From Bacillota bacterium (GTDB lineage: Bacteria; Bacillota; Clostridia; Lachnospirales; Lachnospiraceae): a stretch of DNA of 47,857 nt. Both the position numbers and the translations under genes were made by a program. Positions 1-7,896 of the stretch are shown piece after piece. Within the stretch, counting starts at the first letter, position 1; each line of letters starts with the position of its first letter. Below the pieces are notes generated by a model. That model was given only the letters and a program-made list of their open reading frames with translations, was not told the DNA's origin and did not search any database. The stretch spans positions 1 through 47,857 of the forward strand of contig JAEWYQ010000035.1 in NCBI GenBank assembly GCA_023395555.1, written 5' to 3'.

Positions 1-205
1 AAGCAGGAATGGCTTTATATGATTGATAAAAGTCATAGGCTTCGCTCCATGCCAATTCGGGTGTTTGCGCCCAACCGCAGCATTCGTTGAGCCAGTCTTG
101 TCCGCAGGAACCCCATAATATCCAATAGCAGGGCTTCTTTAGCTGTATTGGGTGGGCTGCGGTAATGAGTATTTCGATTTTGTAGGATTTGTTATTTTGG
201 TTCAT
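1..205 (-). CDS. Unknown protein, N-terminal part only (runs off the window)
   Basis: Reading the minus strand from an ATG at 205-203 gives 68 uninterrupted codons to the window edge, beginning MNQNNKSYKIEILIT. A good ribosome site (GGAGGAAAG) lies just upstream of this ATG, which is why I accept it as a real start. The visible part is rich in tryptophan and paired cysteines, for example in WILWGSCGQDWLNECCGW. I do not recognise a family. It is divergent from the DUF262 gene, and the 78 bases between them must hold both promoters. Its size is unknown because the 3' end is missing. It could be the edge of a neighbouring accessory or phage-derived gene. Confidence 0.5.
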   Translation of the reverse strand, partial: MNQNNKSYKIEILITAAHPIQLKKPCYWILWGSCGQDWLNECCGWAQTPELAWSEAYDFYQSYKAIPA

Positions 206-283
206 TCTTTCCTCCAGACTACCGCTTCACGGTACCAAGCATCCTTATACTATTATTAACGTTATGCGGAGGTAATAAACAAT

Positions 284-1564
284 ATGATTGTTGAAAGATA
301 TCAAAGTGATTTATTATCATTAGAAGAGATTGCAAGACATCAGGGGAATAAGATTAATCTATCCATTCTCTTTATCACAATTAAGTGTACGGAAGAGGAG
401 AAGCAGGAGATTATTGATTATTTTCTGAAAAGAGAGATTGAGATCATCAATGAGGATGTGGAACCGGACAGCGATGAGGATGCCGGACAGATAACCATCG
501 ATAGCAGAGTGAATCCCTTTGATCCCTCCAAGATTGACATTAAGATGGATAAGATGGTGGTAGAGTCAATCATCAAGAGGATTAAAAATAATGAGCTGGA
601 ATTTGATTCTTCTTTTCAGCGAAAAGCCGGTCTCTGGACGAAAACCCAGAAAAGCCAGTTGATTGAATCCATCCTGTTAAGAATACCGCTTCCGGCATTT
701 TACTTTGATGCTTCGGATGATGATAAATGGCTGATTATTGATGGACTTCAGCGCATTAGTACGATTAAGGAATATGTGGTTGATGAGTCCTTTGCTTTGA
801 CCGGACTGGAGTTTTTGTACGATTTGAACGGGTTGAAATTCTCGAAGCTGCCCCGTGCTTTGCAGCGGAGAATTGAAGAGACTAATATCAATGCATATTT
901 GGTGAATCCGGCGACCCCCAAGAACGTTAAGTTCAATATTTTCAAGCGGATCAACACAGGCGGGTTGATTTTGGAGCCTCAGGAGATAAGGAATGCGCTG
1001 TACCAGGGACAGGCTACCGAATTCATCTGTACCCTTGCCCGAAACGGGAAGTTCATTCGGGCGACGGACGGTAGTATTAAAACGGACCGGATGCTGGACC
1101 GGGAGTTTTGCCTGCGCTATGTGTCTTTTACCCAGCTTCCGTTGGATACCTATAATGGTTTTTTGGATGAATTTTTGAATCAGGGGATGGATTATCTATC
1201 CAAGGCATCCGCCAATGATTTGGAACAGATTCAGAATCGGTTTGCGGAAGTGATGGACGCTTCTTATAATATATTTGGAAAAAATGCATTTCGTAAAATT
1301 TATGATGACGGAAGACGAAGACCAATTAATAAGGCGTTATTTGAAGGCTGGTCCCATGTGATTTATCACATGGAACGCGGGGATATCAACCTGCTGATCG
1401 AGAGGCGGGAGGAAGTGGTGGATCTGTTTATAAAGCGGTGTGATGACTATTATTTTCAGAATGCGCTGCGAGCGTCCGATAAGAAATCGGTGAATGACCG
1501 GATTAGAATACTGAAAACCATGGCAGAAAGGGTGTTACATAAGGAGGTGAAGGGGCATGCTTAG
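284..1564 (+). CDS. DUF262 (ParB/Srx-like fold) protein, possible nuclease or NTP-binding component of a defence cluster
   Basis: The 426-aa protein has the DUF262 signature. FQRKAGLW near residue 110 replaces the usual YQR-W box, IDGLQR at about 152-157 is the counterpart of DGQQR, and an FKRINTGG segment followed by LEPQEIRNALY completes the domain. DUF262 is related to the ParB/sulfiredoxin fold and is the N-terminal half of GmrSD enzymes, but the GmrSD partner domain DUF1524 with its HNH motif is not visible here. The C-terminal third is helical and unassigned. The start has a GGAGG site, and a TATACT -10-like box lies at 246-251 with no convincing -35. The stop overlaps the next gene by 8 bases, so the two are probably translationally coupled. 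Note the Gln-to-Leu change in DGQQR. Family assignment is firm; the activity is inferred. Confidence 0.82.
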   Translation: MIVERYQSDLLSLEEIARHQGNKINLSILFITIKCTEEEKQEIIDYFLKREIEIINEDVEPDSDEDAGQITIDSRVNPFDPSKIDIKMDKMVVESIIKRIKNNELEFDSSFQRKAGLWTKTQKSQLIESILLRIPLPAFYFDASDDDKWLIIDGLQRISTIKEYVVDESFALTGLEFLYDLNGLKFSKLPRALQRRIEETNINAYLVNPATPKNVKFNIFKRINTGGLILEPQEIRNALYQGQATEFICTLARNGKFIRATDGSIKTDRMLDREFCLRYVSFTQLPLDTYNGFLDEFLNQGMDYLSKASANDLEQIQNRFAEVMDASYNIFGKNAFRKIYDDGRRRPINKALFEGWSHVIYHMERGDINLLIERREEVVDLFIKRCDDYYFQNALRASDKKSVNDRIRILKTMAERVLHKEVKGHA

Positions 1565-2648
1565 AAGGCTGAAGTTATCTAATTTCAAGTGTTTCGAAGA
1601 ATTGGATCTGGAGCTTTCGAATCTGAATGTATTAGCCGGCATTAACAGTATGGGGAAATCCAGTGTGGTTCAGGCATTGCTTTTGCTGAGGCAGTCCTAT
1701 GACATGGGCGCCATTACCAAGGGAATACATTTGAATGGGGAAGCGGTCAGGATAGGAACCGGCTTTGACCTGTTATACAGAAATAGCAGCCAGGACAGGG
1801 TTGGGATCGAGATTGACAGCGATGATGCCTCCTATCATTGTGATTATCAGTATGAGAAGGAATCTGATTTTCAGAAAATCCACTCTGATTATACGACTTG
1901 GAAGACCTTTCAAAGCATCAACCTTTTTTTCTCAACGTTTTCTTATGTTTCGGCAGAGCGGATTGGTCCGAAATCATTTTATGAAAAATCCTATCATCAA
2001 ATATATGAGAAAAACCAGGTTGGCTATAGAGGGGAATTATTTGCGGATTACATAGCGGAGAGAGGATTTACCGACCGGATTGAGAACCGCCGGGTTCTGC
2101 ATCCGGGAACCGACAGCTCCTTTCTGATCTACCAGATGGAGGCATGGATGTCGGAGATTAGTCCGGGGGTGCATATTAACCCTAAGAAATACATGGATGC
2201 CGGTATCGTAGGCATTGGGTATAATGTTTCGGAATATGAATTCACCCCCCTTAATGTGGGCTTTGGAATCAGTTATGCAGCTCCGGTTATTATCAGCCTG
2301 TTGAAAGCAAAGTCCGGCGATCTGGTTATTTTGGAGAATCCGGAAGCGCACCTGCATCCGAAGGGACAGCGTATTATGGGTGAATTGATAGCAAAAGCCT
2401 GTTCCGGCGGTGTTCAGGTGATTGTAGAAACACATAGTGATCATCTGCTCAACGGAATCCGGTTGTCCGTAAAGAACCGTGTAATTAACAGGAATCTGGT
2501 ACGCCTGAACTATTTCTATCAGACAGAGGAGGCGATGATGCCGCGGCATAGAAAATCTTCTCCTGCGATTCTGGAGGATGGAAGTCTTTCTGATTGGCCG
2601 GAAGGCTTTTTTGACGAATGGGATAAGACAATTGATGCACTGTTTTAA
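1557..2648 (+). CDS. ABC-type ATPase with DUF3696 C-terminus
   Basis: This 363-aa protein starts with the RecF/SMC-like LKLSNFKCF strand and a Walker A GINSMGKSS at 28-36. It has a Walker B/signature stretch ENPEAHLHP from about residue 260 and a switch histidine in VETHSDHLL. The tail WPEGFFDEW is typical of DUF3696 proteins. Such single-domain OLD-like ATPases are common regulatory or sensor subunits in phage-defence operons. It starts inside the end of the DUF262 gene, behind the strong site AAGGAGGTGAAGG, and ends 11 bases before the next gene. No TOPRIM or nuclease domain is present in this protein, so any effector activity would have to come from a partner. The ATPase call is firm; the defence role comes from context. 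Confidence 0.85.
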   Translation: MLRRLKLSNFKCFEELDLELSNLNVLAGINSMGKSSVVQALLLLRQSYDMGAITKGIHLNGEAVRIGTGFDLLYRNSSQDRVGIEIDSDDASYHCDYQYEKESDFQKIHSDYTTWKTFQSINLFFSTFSYVSAERIGPKSFYEKSYHQIYEKNQVGYRGELFADYIAERGFTDRIENRRVLHPGTDSSFLIYQMEAWMSEISPGVHINPKKYMDAGIVGIGYNVSEYEFTPLNVGFGISYAAPVIISLLKAKSGDLVILENPEAHLHPKGQRIMGELIAKACSGGVQVIVETHSDHLLNGIRLSVKNRVINRNLVRLNYFYQTEEAMMPRHRKSSPAILEDGSLSDWPEGFFDEWDKTIDALF

Positions 2649-2659
2649 CGGAGGAAATC

Positions 2660-3613
2660 ATGTATCTGGCATTCAACGAGCTTTGCATTCATGAGGAGAT
2701 TAGAAGGACGGGGGATATCCCCGAGGCAAGACAGAGGATGAATGAATTTATTCAACTTCTGCATCGGCTTAAAACCGGAAAGGTCTGTGACGGGCTGGTT
2801 TGTACTCACGACATTCATGCCTTCCGCTTTTGTGCGGGATATGGTGTGGCAGAATGGCTTAAGGACCCCCAGGTGGACAGAACGTATCAGCAGTTTTTCA
2901 GAACCCTTTACAGTAAGAATTGCTCCTATATTGATGCCGCGGATTTTGAGGGGGAGTTCCGTACGGAAATTGACGGAAAAGACTATGGGGGCGCAGGTAA
3001 TACCTATGCGGCTGAAACGGAGAGGATAACGGTAAGTATCCTAACCAATCCGTATTTTCAGCAAAAGGATCTTTGGGGACGATATCTCAAAATAGAGGAT
3101 GCTTCGGAGATAACAGAAACACAGATGTCCATAAGGAACCTGTCTGCCGGAATGAGTGTCGGCGAGATGGAAGGTGACATCAGAAGGTCATGTTTTGAAC
3201 ATATATCATCCGGGCAGGATCTATGGGAACAGAGAGAGGTCTTGTTTCCCAATCTGATCTTTTGTGAAAATGTGAAGGATCAGTTATATAAGGACCCGGA
3301 GAAGTTCCATATTCTTCAGATTATGGATAGACTGCAAAGGGTACAGGAATACTTTCAATGCTATGACGGCGTGTATAACCGGAAAGATCTGGGAATGTAT
3401 GCTCATTCGGAATCAGAGACTGTCAGAATGAATGAGCAGCTGAAAAGGATGAGACTATTTCAAAAGCCGGACGGTGGGACAGAATATTTTTTTGAACATA
3501 TCAGGTTTTCCGGCAAGTTTTCGGGAGGCAGAATCTATCTGCTGCCGGACGATGCGGCCAGGAAATGCTATATTGGTTATATTGGCCGTCATCTGCCGAC
3601 CAAATTATTTTGA
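2660..3613 (+). CDS. Unrecognised 317-aa protein, third gene of the DUF262/DUF3696 cluster
   Basis: I do not recognise a domain. The ATG follows a GGAGG site by 6 bases and lies 11 bases after the ATPase gene, so it belongs to the same transcript. The sequence is soluble-looking, without signal peptide or membrane span. It is rich in aromatic and charged residues and has scattered cysteines and histidines, including an N-terminal CTHDIHAFRFC stretch and a YGGAGNTYAAETERITVS stretch that look conserved in style. The C-terminus (IRFSGKFSGGRIYLL, then IGYIGRHLPT) resembles a beta-rich substrate-facing region. In three-gene DUF262/DUF3696 defence modules a third protein of unknown fold is expected, so this is the natural candidate for the specificity or effector subunit. 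Only the context supports that. Confidence 0.6.
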   Translation: MYLAFNELCIHEEIRRTGDIPEARQRMNEFIQLLHRLKTGKVCDGLVCTHDIHAFRFCAGYGVAEWLKDPQVDRTYQQFFRTLYSKNCSYIDAADFEGEFRTEIDGKDYGGAGNTYAAETERITVSILTNPYFQQKDLWGRYLKIEDASEITETQMSIRNLSAGMSVGEMEGDIRRSCFEHISSGQDLWEQREVLFPNLIFCENVKDQLYKDPEKFHILQIMDRLQRVQEYFQCYDGVYNRKDLGMYAHSESETVRMNEQLKRMRLFQKPDGGTEYFFEHIRFSGKFSGGRIYLLPDDAARKCYIGYIGRHLPTKLF

Positions 3614-3687
3614 TGGGAGTAATGAGGATTGGGAATGAAAATGATAAGATCATGTATTTCTGCAAGGAACAAGGGAGGGCGCAGAGA

Positions 3688-4236
3688 ATGACACTTTCAA
3701 GAGAAGATGGACAGTTGTACTATAAACTCTGGCTGCCATTATTGGACTATGTAAACAAAATATATAATATCAATAGCAAAATAAAGAGAATGGCTGACGA
3801 AGAGAGCTTGAATCCGAATGAAGTGAAAGAAATTGCTGATAAAATGTGGGATGATGTGTCTGTTATAGATGGTTATTTGGAGAAGTGTTCAGGTGCGCTG
3901 GAGGACGAGCATGTAGATATCATAAGAAGCTGGAAACGTAGAATCCGGGGACAGTTTGTACTGGAACGGAATCTTAAGAAGGGTTCTATTTTTATCTCAA
4001 TGGATAATCAACGGGTCTATCAGGTATGCGGGATTATATCAAGTTGGGAAGAGATGTTCCCCTATGCACCCTTGCCGATTATGATGGAGGCAACGTTTAT
4101 ACCATTCAAGGATACAATCATCTCAGATGGCCTGGTTATGCCGTATAATGTGGTGATAGGTCATAACATGGCGGGACAATTGAAGGATATCTATACGGTT
4201 GCAAAGAAAAGCGGGATGTTATATAGAACTCTGTAA
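3688..4236 (+). CDS. Unrecognised 182-aa protein, fourth gene of the cluster
   Basis: The reading frame is open from 3565, but I place the start at ATG 3688 because GGGAGGG lies at the right distance before it and the earlier ATGs (3613, 3622, 3652) lack a good site. The product begins MTLSREDGQLYYKLW. It has an acidic-basic helical middle and ends in PYNVVIGHNMAGQLKDIY. It looks like a cytoplasmic all-alpha/beta protein, and I recall similar stand-alone proteins in clostridia without known function. It lies 74 bases after the previous gene, so it may be co-transcribed or may be a separate passenger. An alternative start at 3613 would overlap the upstream stop as TGATG and give 207 aa. Confidence 0.6.
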   Translation: MTLSREDGQLYYKLWLPLLDYVNKIYNINSKIKRMADEESLNPNEVKEIADKMWDDVSVIDGYLEKCSGALEDEHVDIIRSWKRRIRGQFVLERNLKKGSIFISMDNQRVYQVCGIISSWEEMFPYAPLPIMMEATFIPFKDTIISDGLVMPYNVVIGHNMAGQLKDIYTVAKKSGMLYRTL

Positions 4237-4326
4237 TAGGAGTGATTGAAACTTAAGTCTGTGACCAGGAAAATATTGGAGGGAACAGCCACTGAACGGC
4301 GGCTCCTGCTAGGATATTAGGATATT

Positions 4327-4380
4327 AAACTGCTAAGACAAAAATACTCACTGTGCTGAGACTTTTTGTGTTGGCAGTTT
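4327..4380. repeat. 54-base imperfect inverted repeat
   Basis: The left arm AAACTGCTAAGACAAAAA pairs with the right arm TTTTTGTGTTGGCAGTTT with two mismatches. Inside them CTCA pairs with TGAG around the six-base loop CTGTGC. As RNA it would form one long hairpin of about 22 pairs. It may terminate the upstream cluster in either direction, although the T-run lies inside the arm and not after the stem. It could also be a small mobile palindrome or a structured RNA. I see no second copy in the window. Confidence 0.6.
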
Positions 4381-4542
4381 GGTTTTTGTTGATGTTTTAA
4401 AATCAAAGATAGGGTGTCGGGGTCGGCACCAGAAGCAGATTTGAACACACTACATGAAATTGAAAAAATCAAATTTTAATTCATATTTTATACAAAAATT
4501 AAAAAAGCTTGATAAATAAATACGATAATTCCGAAAATATGG

Positions 4543-4570
4543 TTGATTTTTATGAAATATCGGGTATACT
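4543..4570 (+). promoter_or_regulatory. Predicted sigma-A promoter of the RloA/RloB pair
   Basis: TTGATT at 4543-4548 and TATACT at 4565-4570 are separated by 16 bases, and transcription would start near 4577. A GGAGG ribosome site and the RloA ATG follow about 30 bases later. The region around it is very AT-rich. Confidence 0.6.
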
Positions 4571-4604
4571 ATAGGTAGAAGCAGATTAGCTTGGAGGTAA
4601 ATAT

Positions 4605-5879
4605 ATGTTATTGATGTTTAAGGTGAAAAACTACACATCGTTTAAAAATGAAGCTATCTTGGATATGAGGGCAACTGCTTATGTGCAGCACCCTTCCCAT
4701 GTTATACCTATTAATGATAAACTCGGCTTGCTCAAGACAACCGCTGTTTATGGAGCAAATGCTTCCGGTAAATCCAATTTGATCTCAGCAATGTTCTTTT
4801 TTGAACAGTATATCTTTTTACAATTTATTAACAAAAAAGAAAACGAAGGTTTTGAGTCCTCAGAGAATCAGATGAAAATTAAACTGGAGCCTTTTATGCT
4901 CTCGGAGCATAATAATGATGCTTCGGAGTTTGATATCATTTTTGTTCGTGGTGATAAGCAGATACAGTATGGTTTTGAATGTACATCAAAAGAGGTTTTG
5001 AATGAGTGGCTCTTCATTGATGATAAAAAGGTATTTGAGAGGACCGGTACAGAACTCTCCTTTGGCAGTAAATATCAAAAGATGCTGGGGGTTTATAAGA
5101 AGTTACCTGCTGAAAGATTATATATTGCCGTATTGGAATATTTCCTTGATGATGAAGTGAAAGAAATTATATTAGGAGACTTTATTTCTTTCTTCTATGA
5201 AGAATATAATGTTTTTTCAGAGATCCTCTTTGAATCCACAGTGAAACGATTAGCAGGTTCTATTATGCTTAACAAAAAGTTGGTAAGCAATAAGACATAC
5301 CGCCAGAAAGTTGAGAATTATCTGCGTATGATTGATGTTGGTATTAAGCGTCTTGATGTGCAGACAGAAATTGTATTAAATGAACGAACTGGAAAGAAAA
5401 AGAAGGAGAAGGTTGTTCGTACTGTTCACAATATTTATGATGAAAGCGGAAATGTAACCGGAGAGAAGTTGTTTGACTTACAACAGGAGTCTACTGGTAC
5501 ACTGCGTTTTCTTGCTTATGTTCAAAACATTATTGAGATGATTGAGGATGGCGGTGTGTTTATTGTAGATGAAATGTCTGCAAGGCTTCACCCTCTTCTG
5601 ACCAAGCTGATTGTGGATATTTTCAGCTCCAGCCAGAATAAAAAGGCACAGCTTATTTTTACAACGCACGATATTTCCTTACTGAATTACAATCAGTTTC
5701 GTCGTGACGAAATTATTTTTGTAGATAAAAATGAGCGAGGCGAGTCTACACTTTATGCTCTTTCTGATTTGAAAGTACGTGAGGATGCTACGTTTAGCAA
5801 GGACTATCTGCAAGGAAAGTATGGTGCGATCCCCATCTTTAATTACGATGAAATTATAGGTGGTGAAGTGGATGGGTAG
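4605..5879 (+). CDS. rloA: RloA/AbiLi-type AAA ATPase
   Basis: This 424-aa protein opens with FKVKNYTSFKNEAILDM, the typical start of AAA_15/AAA_21 OLD-like ATPases. It carries a Walker A GANASGKSN at about 50-58, a Walker B VDEMSARLHP with the acidic pair at 322-323, and a switch histidine in FTTHD (about 355). It has no nuclease domain of its own. RloA-like ATPases occur with RloB TOPRIM proteins as restriction-linked ORFs and as the lactococcal AbiL abortive-infection pair, where the ATPase controls the partner. The RloB gene overlaps its last 8 bases. Variation from the common DELDxSLHP signature to DEMSARLHP is noticeable but keeps the key acids. Family assignment is strong; the defence function follows from the family. 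Confidence 0.85.
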   Translation: MLLMFKVKNYTSFKNEAILDMRATAYVQHPSHVIPINDKLGLLKTTAVYGANASGKSNLISAMFFFEQYIFLQFINKKENEGFESSENQMKIKLEPFMLSEHNNDASEFDIIFVRGDKQIQYGFECTSKEVLNEWLFIDDKKVFERTGTELSFGSKYQKMLGVYKKLPAERLYIAVLEYFLDDEVKEIILGDFISFFYEEYNVFSEILFESTVKRLAGSIMLNKKLVSNKTYRQKVENYLRMIDVGIKRLDVQTEIVLNERTGKKKKEKVVRTVHNIYDESGNVTGEKLFDLQQESTGTLRFLAYVQNIIEMIEDGGVFIVDEMSARLHPLLTKLIVDIFSSSQNKKAQLIFTTHDISLLNYNQFRRDEIIFVDKNERGESTLYALSDLKVREDATFSKDYLQGKYGAIPIFNYDEIIGGEVDG

Positions 5880-6510
5880 AACAATACTATCTCCACAGCA
5901 CCGTGCGGAGATTCAAAAAATCAATATCGGCCGCATCATTATTTTTTGTGAGGGTAAGACTGAAAAATACTACTTTGATTATTTTGCGGAAATTATCAAT
6001 AAAAATAAATATACTGATGTTGAGGTGGTATTGGAAACGGCAAATGGTAATGCTCAAACCGTTTTGAATTTTGCTAATGATTTTTTTATAGATGAAGAAA
6101 ATGGCCGGAAATTCAGTATCTATGGCAAGTATCTTGCATTTGATTGTGATGATCCTCCAAATATTCAGTCCGTGGTGCTAGCTTCTAAGGATTATGAGTT
6201 GCTGATTTCAAATTATCTGTTTGAAACATGGCTTTTGATGCATTTTGAAGAAGTGGATTCAACGCTTACCAAGCGCCAAATCTATCGCCGCTTATCAGAG
6301 CATTTAAATAGCACTTATTCAAAAGGCCATAGAGGCAAAACTCGCGAGATTATCCAAAATGGTGAGATAGAAAAGGCAATTGATAATGCTAAAGCTCTGG
6401 AATTCCAATATGAAGATCAGGGCAAAACATTGTCTGCTAATATTAAGGAAATGAACCCGTATACAAGTGTCTATAAGTTGATTGAGCAGTTTATGATGGA
6501 AATTTCATAA
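5872..6510 (+). CDS. rloB: RloB/AbiLii-type TOPRIM protein
   Basis: I choose ATG 5872, preceded by AGGTGG, over the in-frame GTG at 5860; this gives 212 aa. The N-terminal IIFCEGKTEKYYF holds the TOPRIM glutamate (E27), a later FDCDDPP supplies the DxD pair, and SNYLFETWLLMHFE is the hallmark RloB box. TOPRIM enzymes of this kind are metal-dependent nucleases or nucleotidyl-transfer enzymes. In AbiL-like pairs this protein is the likely toxic effector held in check by the ATPase. Overlap with rloA implies coupled translation. The gene is as AT-rich as its partner and is followed by a terminator at 6640-6678, so the pair forms a self-contained module. Confidence 0.83.
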   Translation: MGRTILSPQHRAEIQKINIGRIIIFCEGKTEKYYFDYFAEIINKNKYTDVEVVLETANGNAQTVLNFANDFFIDEENGRKFSIYGKYLAFDCDDPPNIQSVVLASKDYELLISNYLFETWLLMHFEEVDSTLTKRQIYRRLSEHLNSTYSKGHRGKTREIIQNGEIEKAIDNAKALEFQYEDQGKTLSANIKEMNPYTSVYKLIEQFMMEIS

Positions 6511-6826
6511 AATATTCAGGTTGTTTTGCAGCAGATTATATGGAGAATAGCACCAATTCCTATATAATAGTAGAAGGGAAGAAATTTATGTGGAGGCGCT
6601 TGAAAATGGAAAAGAATTTCTGAATAACGGATGAAAAGGAGACCTGCGCTCATGAAATACAGCGCAGGTCTTTTTTTCATTAAGGTAATTAAATTAATAC
6701 ATACTCCTCATCTGAAGCACTCTCATATTATGATAGAGAGCAGACTTAAGTAAGAGCCTTGCCTATGGTATACACGCAGTTAATAGCTTCATCCATTAAC
6801 AAAGGGCGTGCAGGGGAGATTAGAAA
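6511..6826 (+). other. Intergenic region with possible leader ORF before the capsule cassette
   Basis: A TATAAT box at 6563-6568 is followed by an 11-codon reading frame at 6588-6623 with GAAGGG upstream, and then by the strong terminator at 6640-6678. The remaining 148 bases before the CapE gene contain no clear promoter, only a TATGAT at about 6728 without a -35. The small frame and hairpin could be a leader or attenuator, or just a short RNA ended by the terminator that also stops rloAB. Confidence 0.35.
6640..6678 (+). terminator. Strong intrinsic terminator
   Basis: AGACCTGCGCT at 6640-6650 pairs perfectly with AGCGCAGGTCT at 6661-6671 over a 10-base loop and runs into a tract of T residues. 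It stops transcription leaving rloB or the putative short leader. Confidence 0.88.
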
Positions 6827-7885
6827 ATGTCAATGTTTGAGAACAAAACACTGTTGATTACTGGCGGAACGGGTTCTTTTGGAAATGCGGTATTAGCCCG
6901 CTTCCTGAATACAGATATAGGTGAAATCCGTATTTTTTCCCGTGATGAGAAAAAACAGGATGATATGCGTCATGAGTTTCAGACGAAAATGCCTGATATG
7001 GCTGGAAAAGTTAAGTTTTTTATTGGAGATGTAAGAGACATGCAATCGGTGAAAAACGCCGTGCATGGCGTTGACTATATATTTCATGCAGCGGCATTAA
7101 AACAAGTTCCATCCTGCGAATTCTTCCCTATGGAGGCTGTTAAAACAAACGTAATGGGGACAGAGAATGTACTGACTGCTGCAATTGGCGGGGGTGTGAA
7201 GAGCGTGATATGCTTATCGACAGATAAAGCGGCATATCCTGTTAATGCCATGGGAATTTCTAAGGCATTAGGGGAACGTGTGGCAGTTGCGAAAGCGAGG
7301 ACAACGGAAACCACAAAAATTTGCTGCACCAGATATGGAAATGTAATGTGCTCCCGCGGCTCAGTTATTCCGCTTTGGATTGAACAGATGAAAGCAGGCA
7401 GTACCATTACAATTACTGAGCCTGCCATGACCAGGTTTATAATGTCTTTGGATGAAGCGGTTGATCTCGTCCTTTTTGCCTTTGAATATGGGGTCTGCGG
7501 AGATATTCTTGTTCAAAAAGCGCCTGCGTGTACAATCAAGACTTTGGCGCAGGCGGTAACTGGATTGTTTGCTCCGGAGCATGAAATTAAAGTGATTGGT
7601 ATCCGCCATGGTGAGAAAATGTATGAGACCTTGCTGACCAATGAAGAATGCGCCAGCGCAATTGATTTAGGTGATTTTTATAGAGTGCCTTGCGATAGCC
7701 GTGATTTGAATTACGATAAGTATTTTAAGGACGGAGATATCGAAAGAAATATTCTGTCAGAATTCAATAGTAATAACACCAGGCTTCTTACCGTAGATGA
7801 GGTAAAAGAAAAACTGCTGTCCTTGCAATATATTCGAAAGGAACTTGATAATTGGGAGCAGGAAGCTGCCAGTAATAGAAATTAA
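6827..7885 (+). CDS. capE: CapE-type UDP-GlcNAc 4,6-dehydratase/5-epimerase
   Basis: This 352-aa SDR enzyme carries the Rossmann motif TGGTGSFGNAV near the N-terminus, IFSRDEKKQDDMR typical of the FlaA1/CapE group, and the active-site region LSTDKAAYPVNAMGISK. Enzymes of this group (CapE of Staphylococcus, WbjB of Pseudomonas) turn UDP-GlcNAc into UDP-2-acetamido-2,6-dideoxy-beta-L-arabino-hexos-4-ulose, the first step to UDP-N-acetyl-L-fucosamine. A GGGGAG site precedes the ATG; a second ATG two codons later is possible. CapF- and CapG-type genes follow at once, which makes the specific CapE call much more likely than a generic dehydratase. The sugar goes to capsule, O-antigen-like or other cell-surface glycans. 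Confidence 0.88.
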   Translation: MSMFENKTLLITGGTGSFGNAVLARFLNTDIGEIRIFSRDEKKQDDMRHEFQTKMPDMAGKVKFFIGDVRDMQSVKNAVHGVDYIFHAAALKQVPSCEFFPMEAVKTNVMGTENVLTAAIGGGVKSVICLSTDKAAYPVNAMGISKALGERVAVAKARTTETTKICCTRYGNVMCSRGSVIPLWIEQMKAGSTITITEPAMTRFIMSLDEAVDLVLFAFEYGVCGDILVQKAPACTIKTLAQAVTGLFAPEHEIKVIGIRHGEKMYETLLTNEECASAIDLGDFYRVPCDSRDLNYDKYFKDGDIERNILSEFNSNNTRLLTVDEVKEKLLSLQYIRKELDNWEQEAASNRN

Positions 7886-7896
7886 GGAGTAACGGG

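Larger units (their letters stand above)
4237..4604 (+). other. AT-rich intergenic region between two defence modules
   Basis: The stretch has no convincing reading frame. It holds the direct repeat GGATATTA GGATATTA near 4312-4327, the 54-base dyad at 4327-4380 listed separately, a small GC-rich hairpin at 4413-4430 (GGTGTC paired with GGCACC), and the promoter of the RloA gene near its right end. Base composition drops sharply to A/T from about 4440. That fits the junction of a separately acquired module. Confidence 0.6.

Noticed and set aside
3565..3687. Long form of the fourth cluster gene starting inside the third
   Set aside because: The first ATG lies within the coding end of the upstream gene and lacks a ribosome site; 3688 has a good one.
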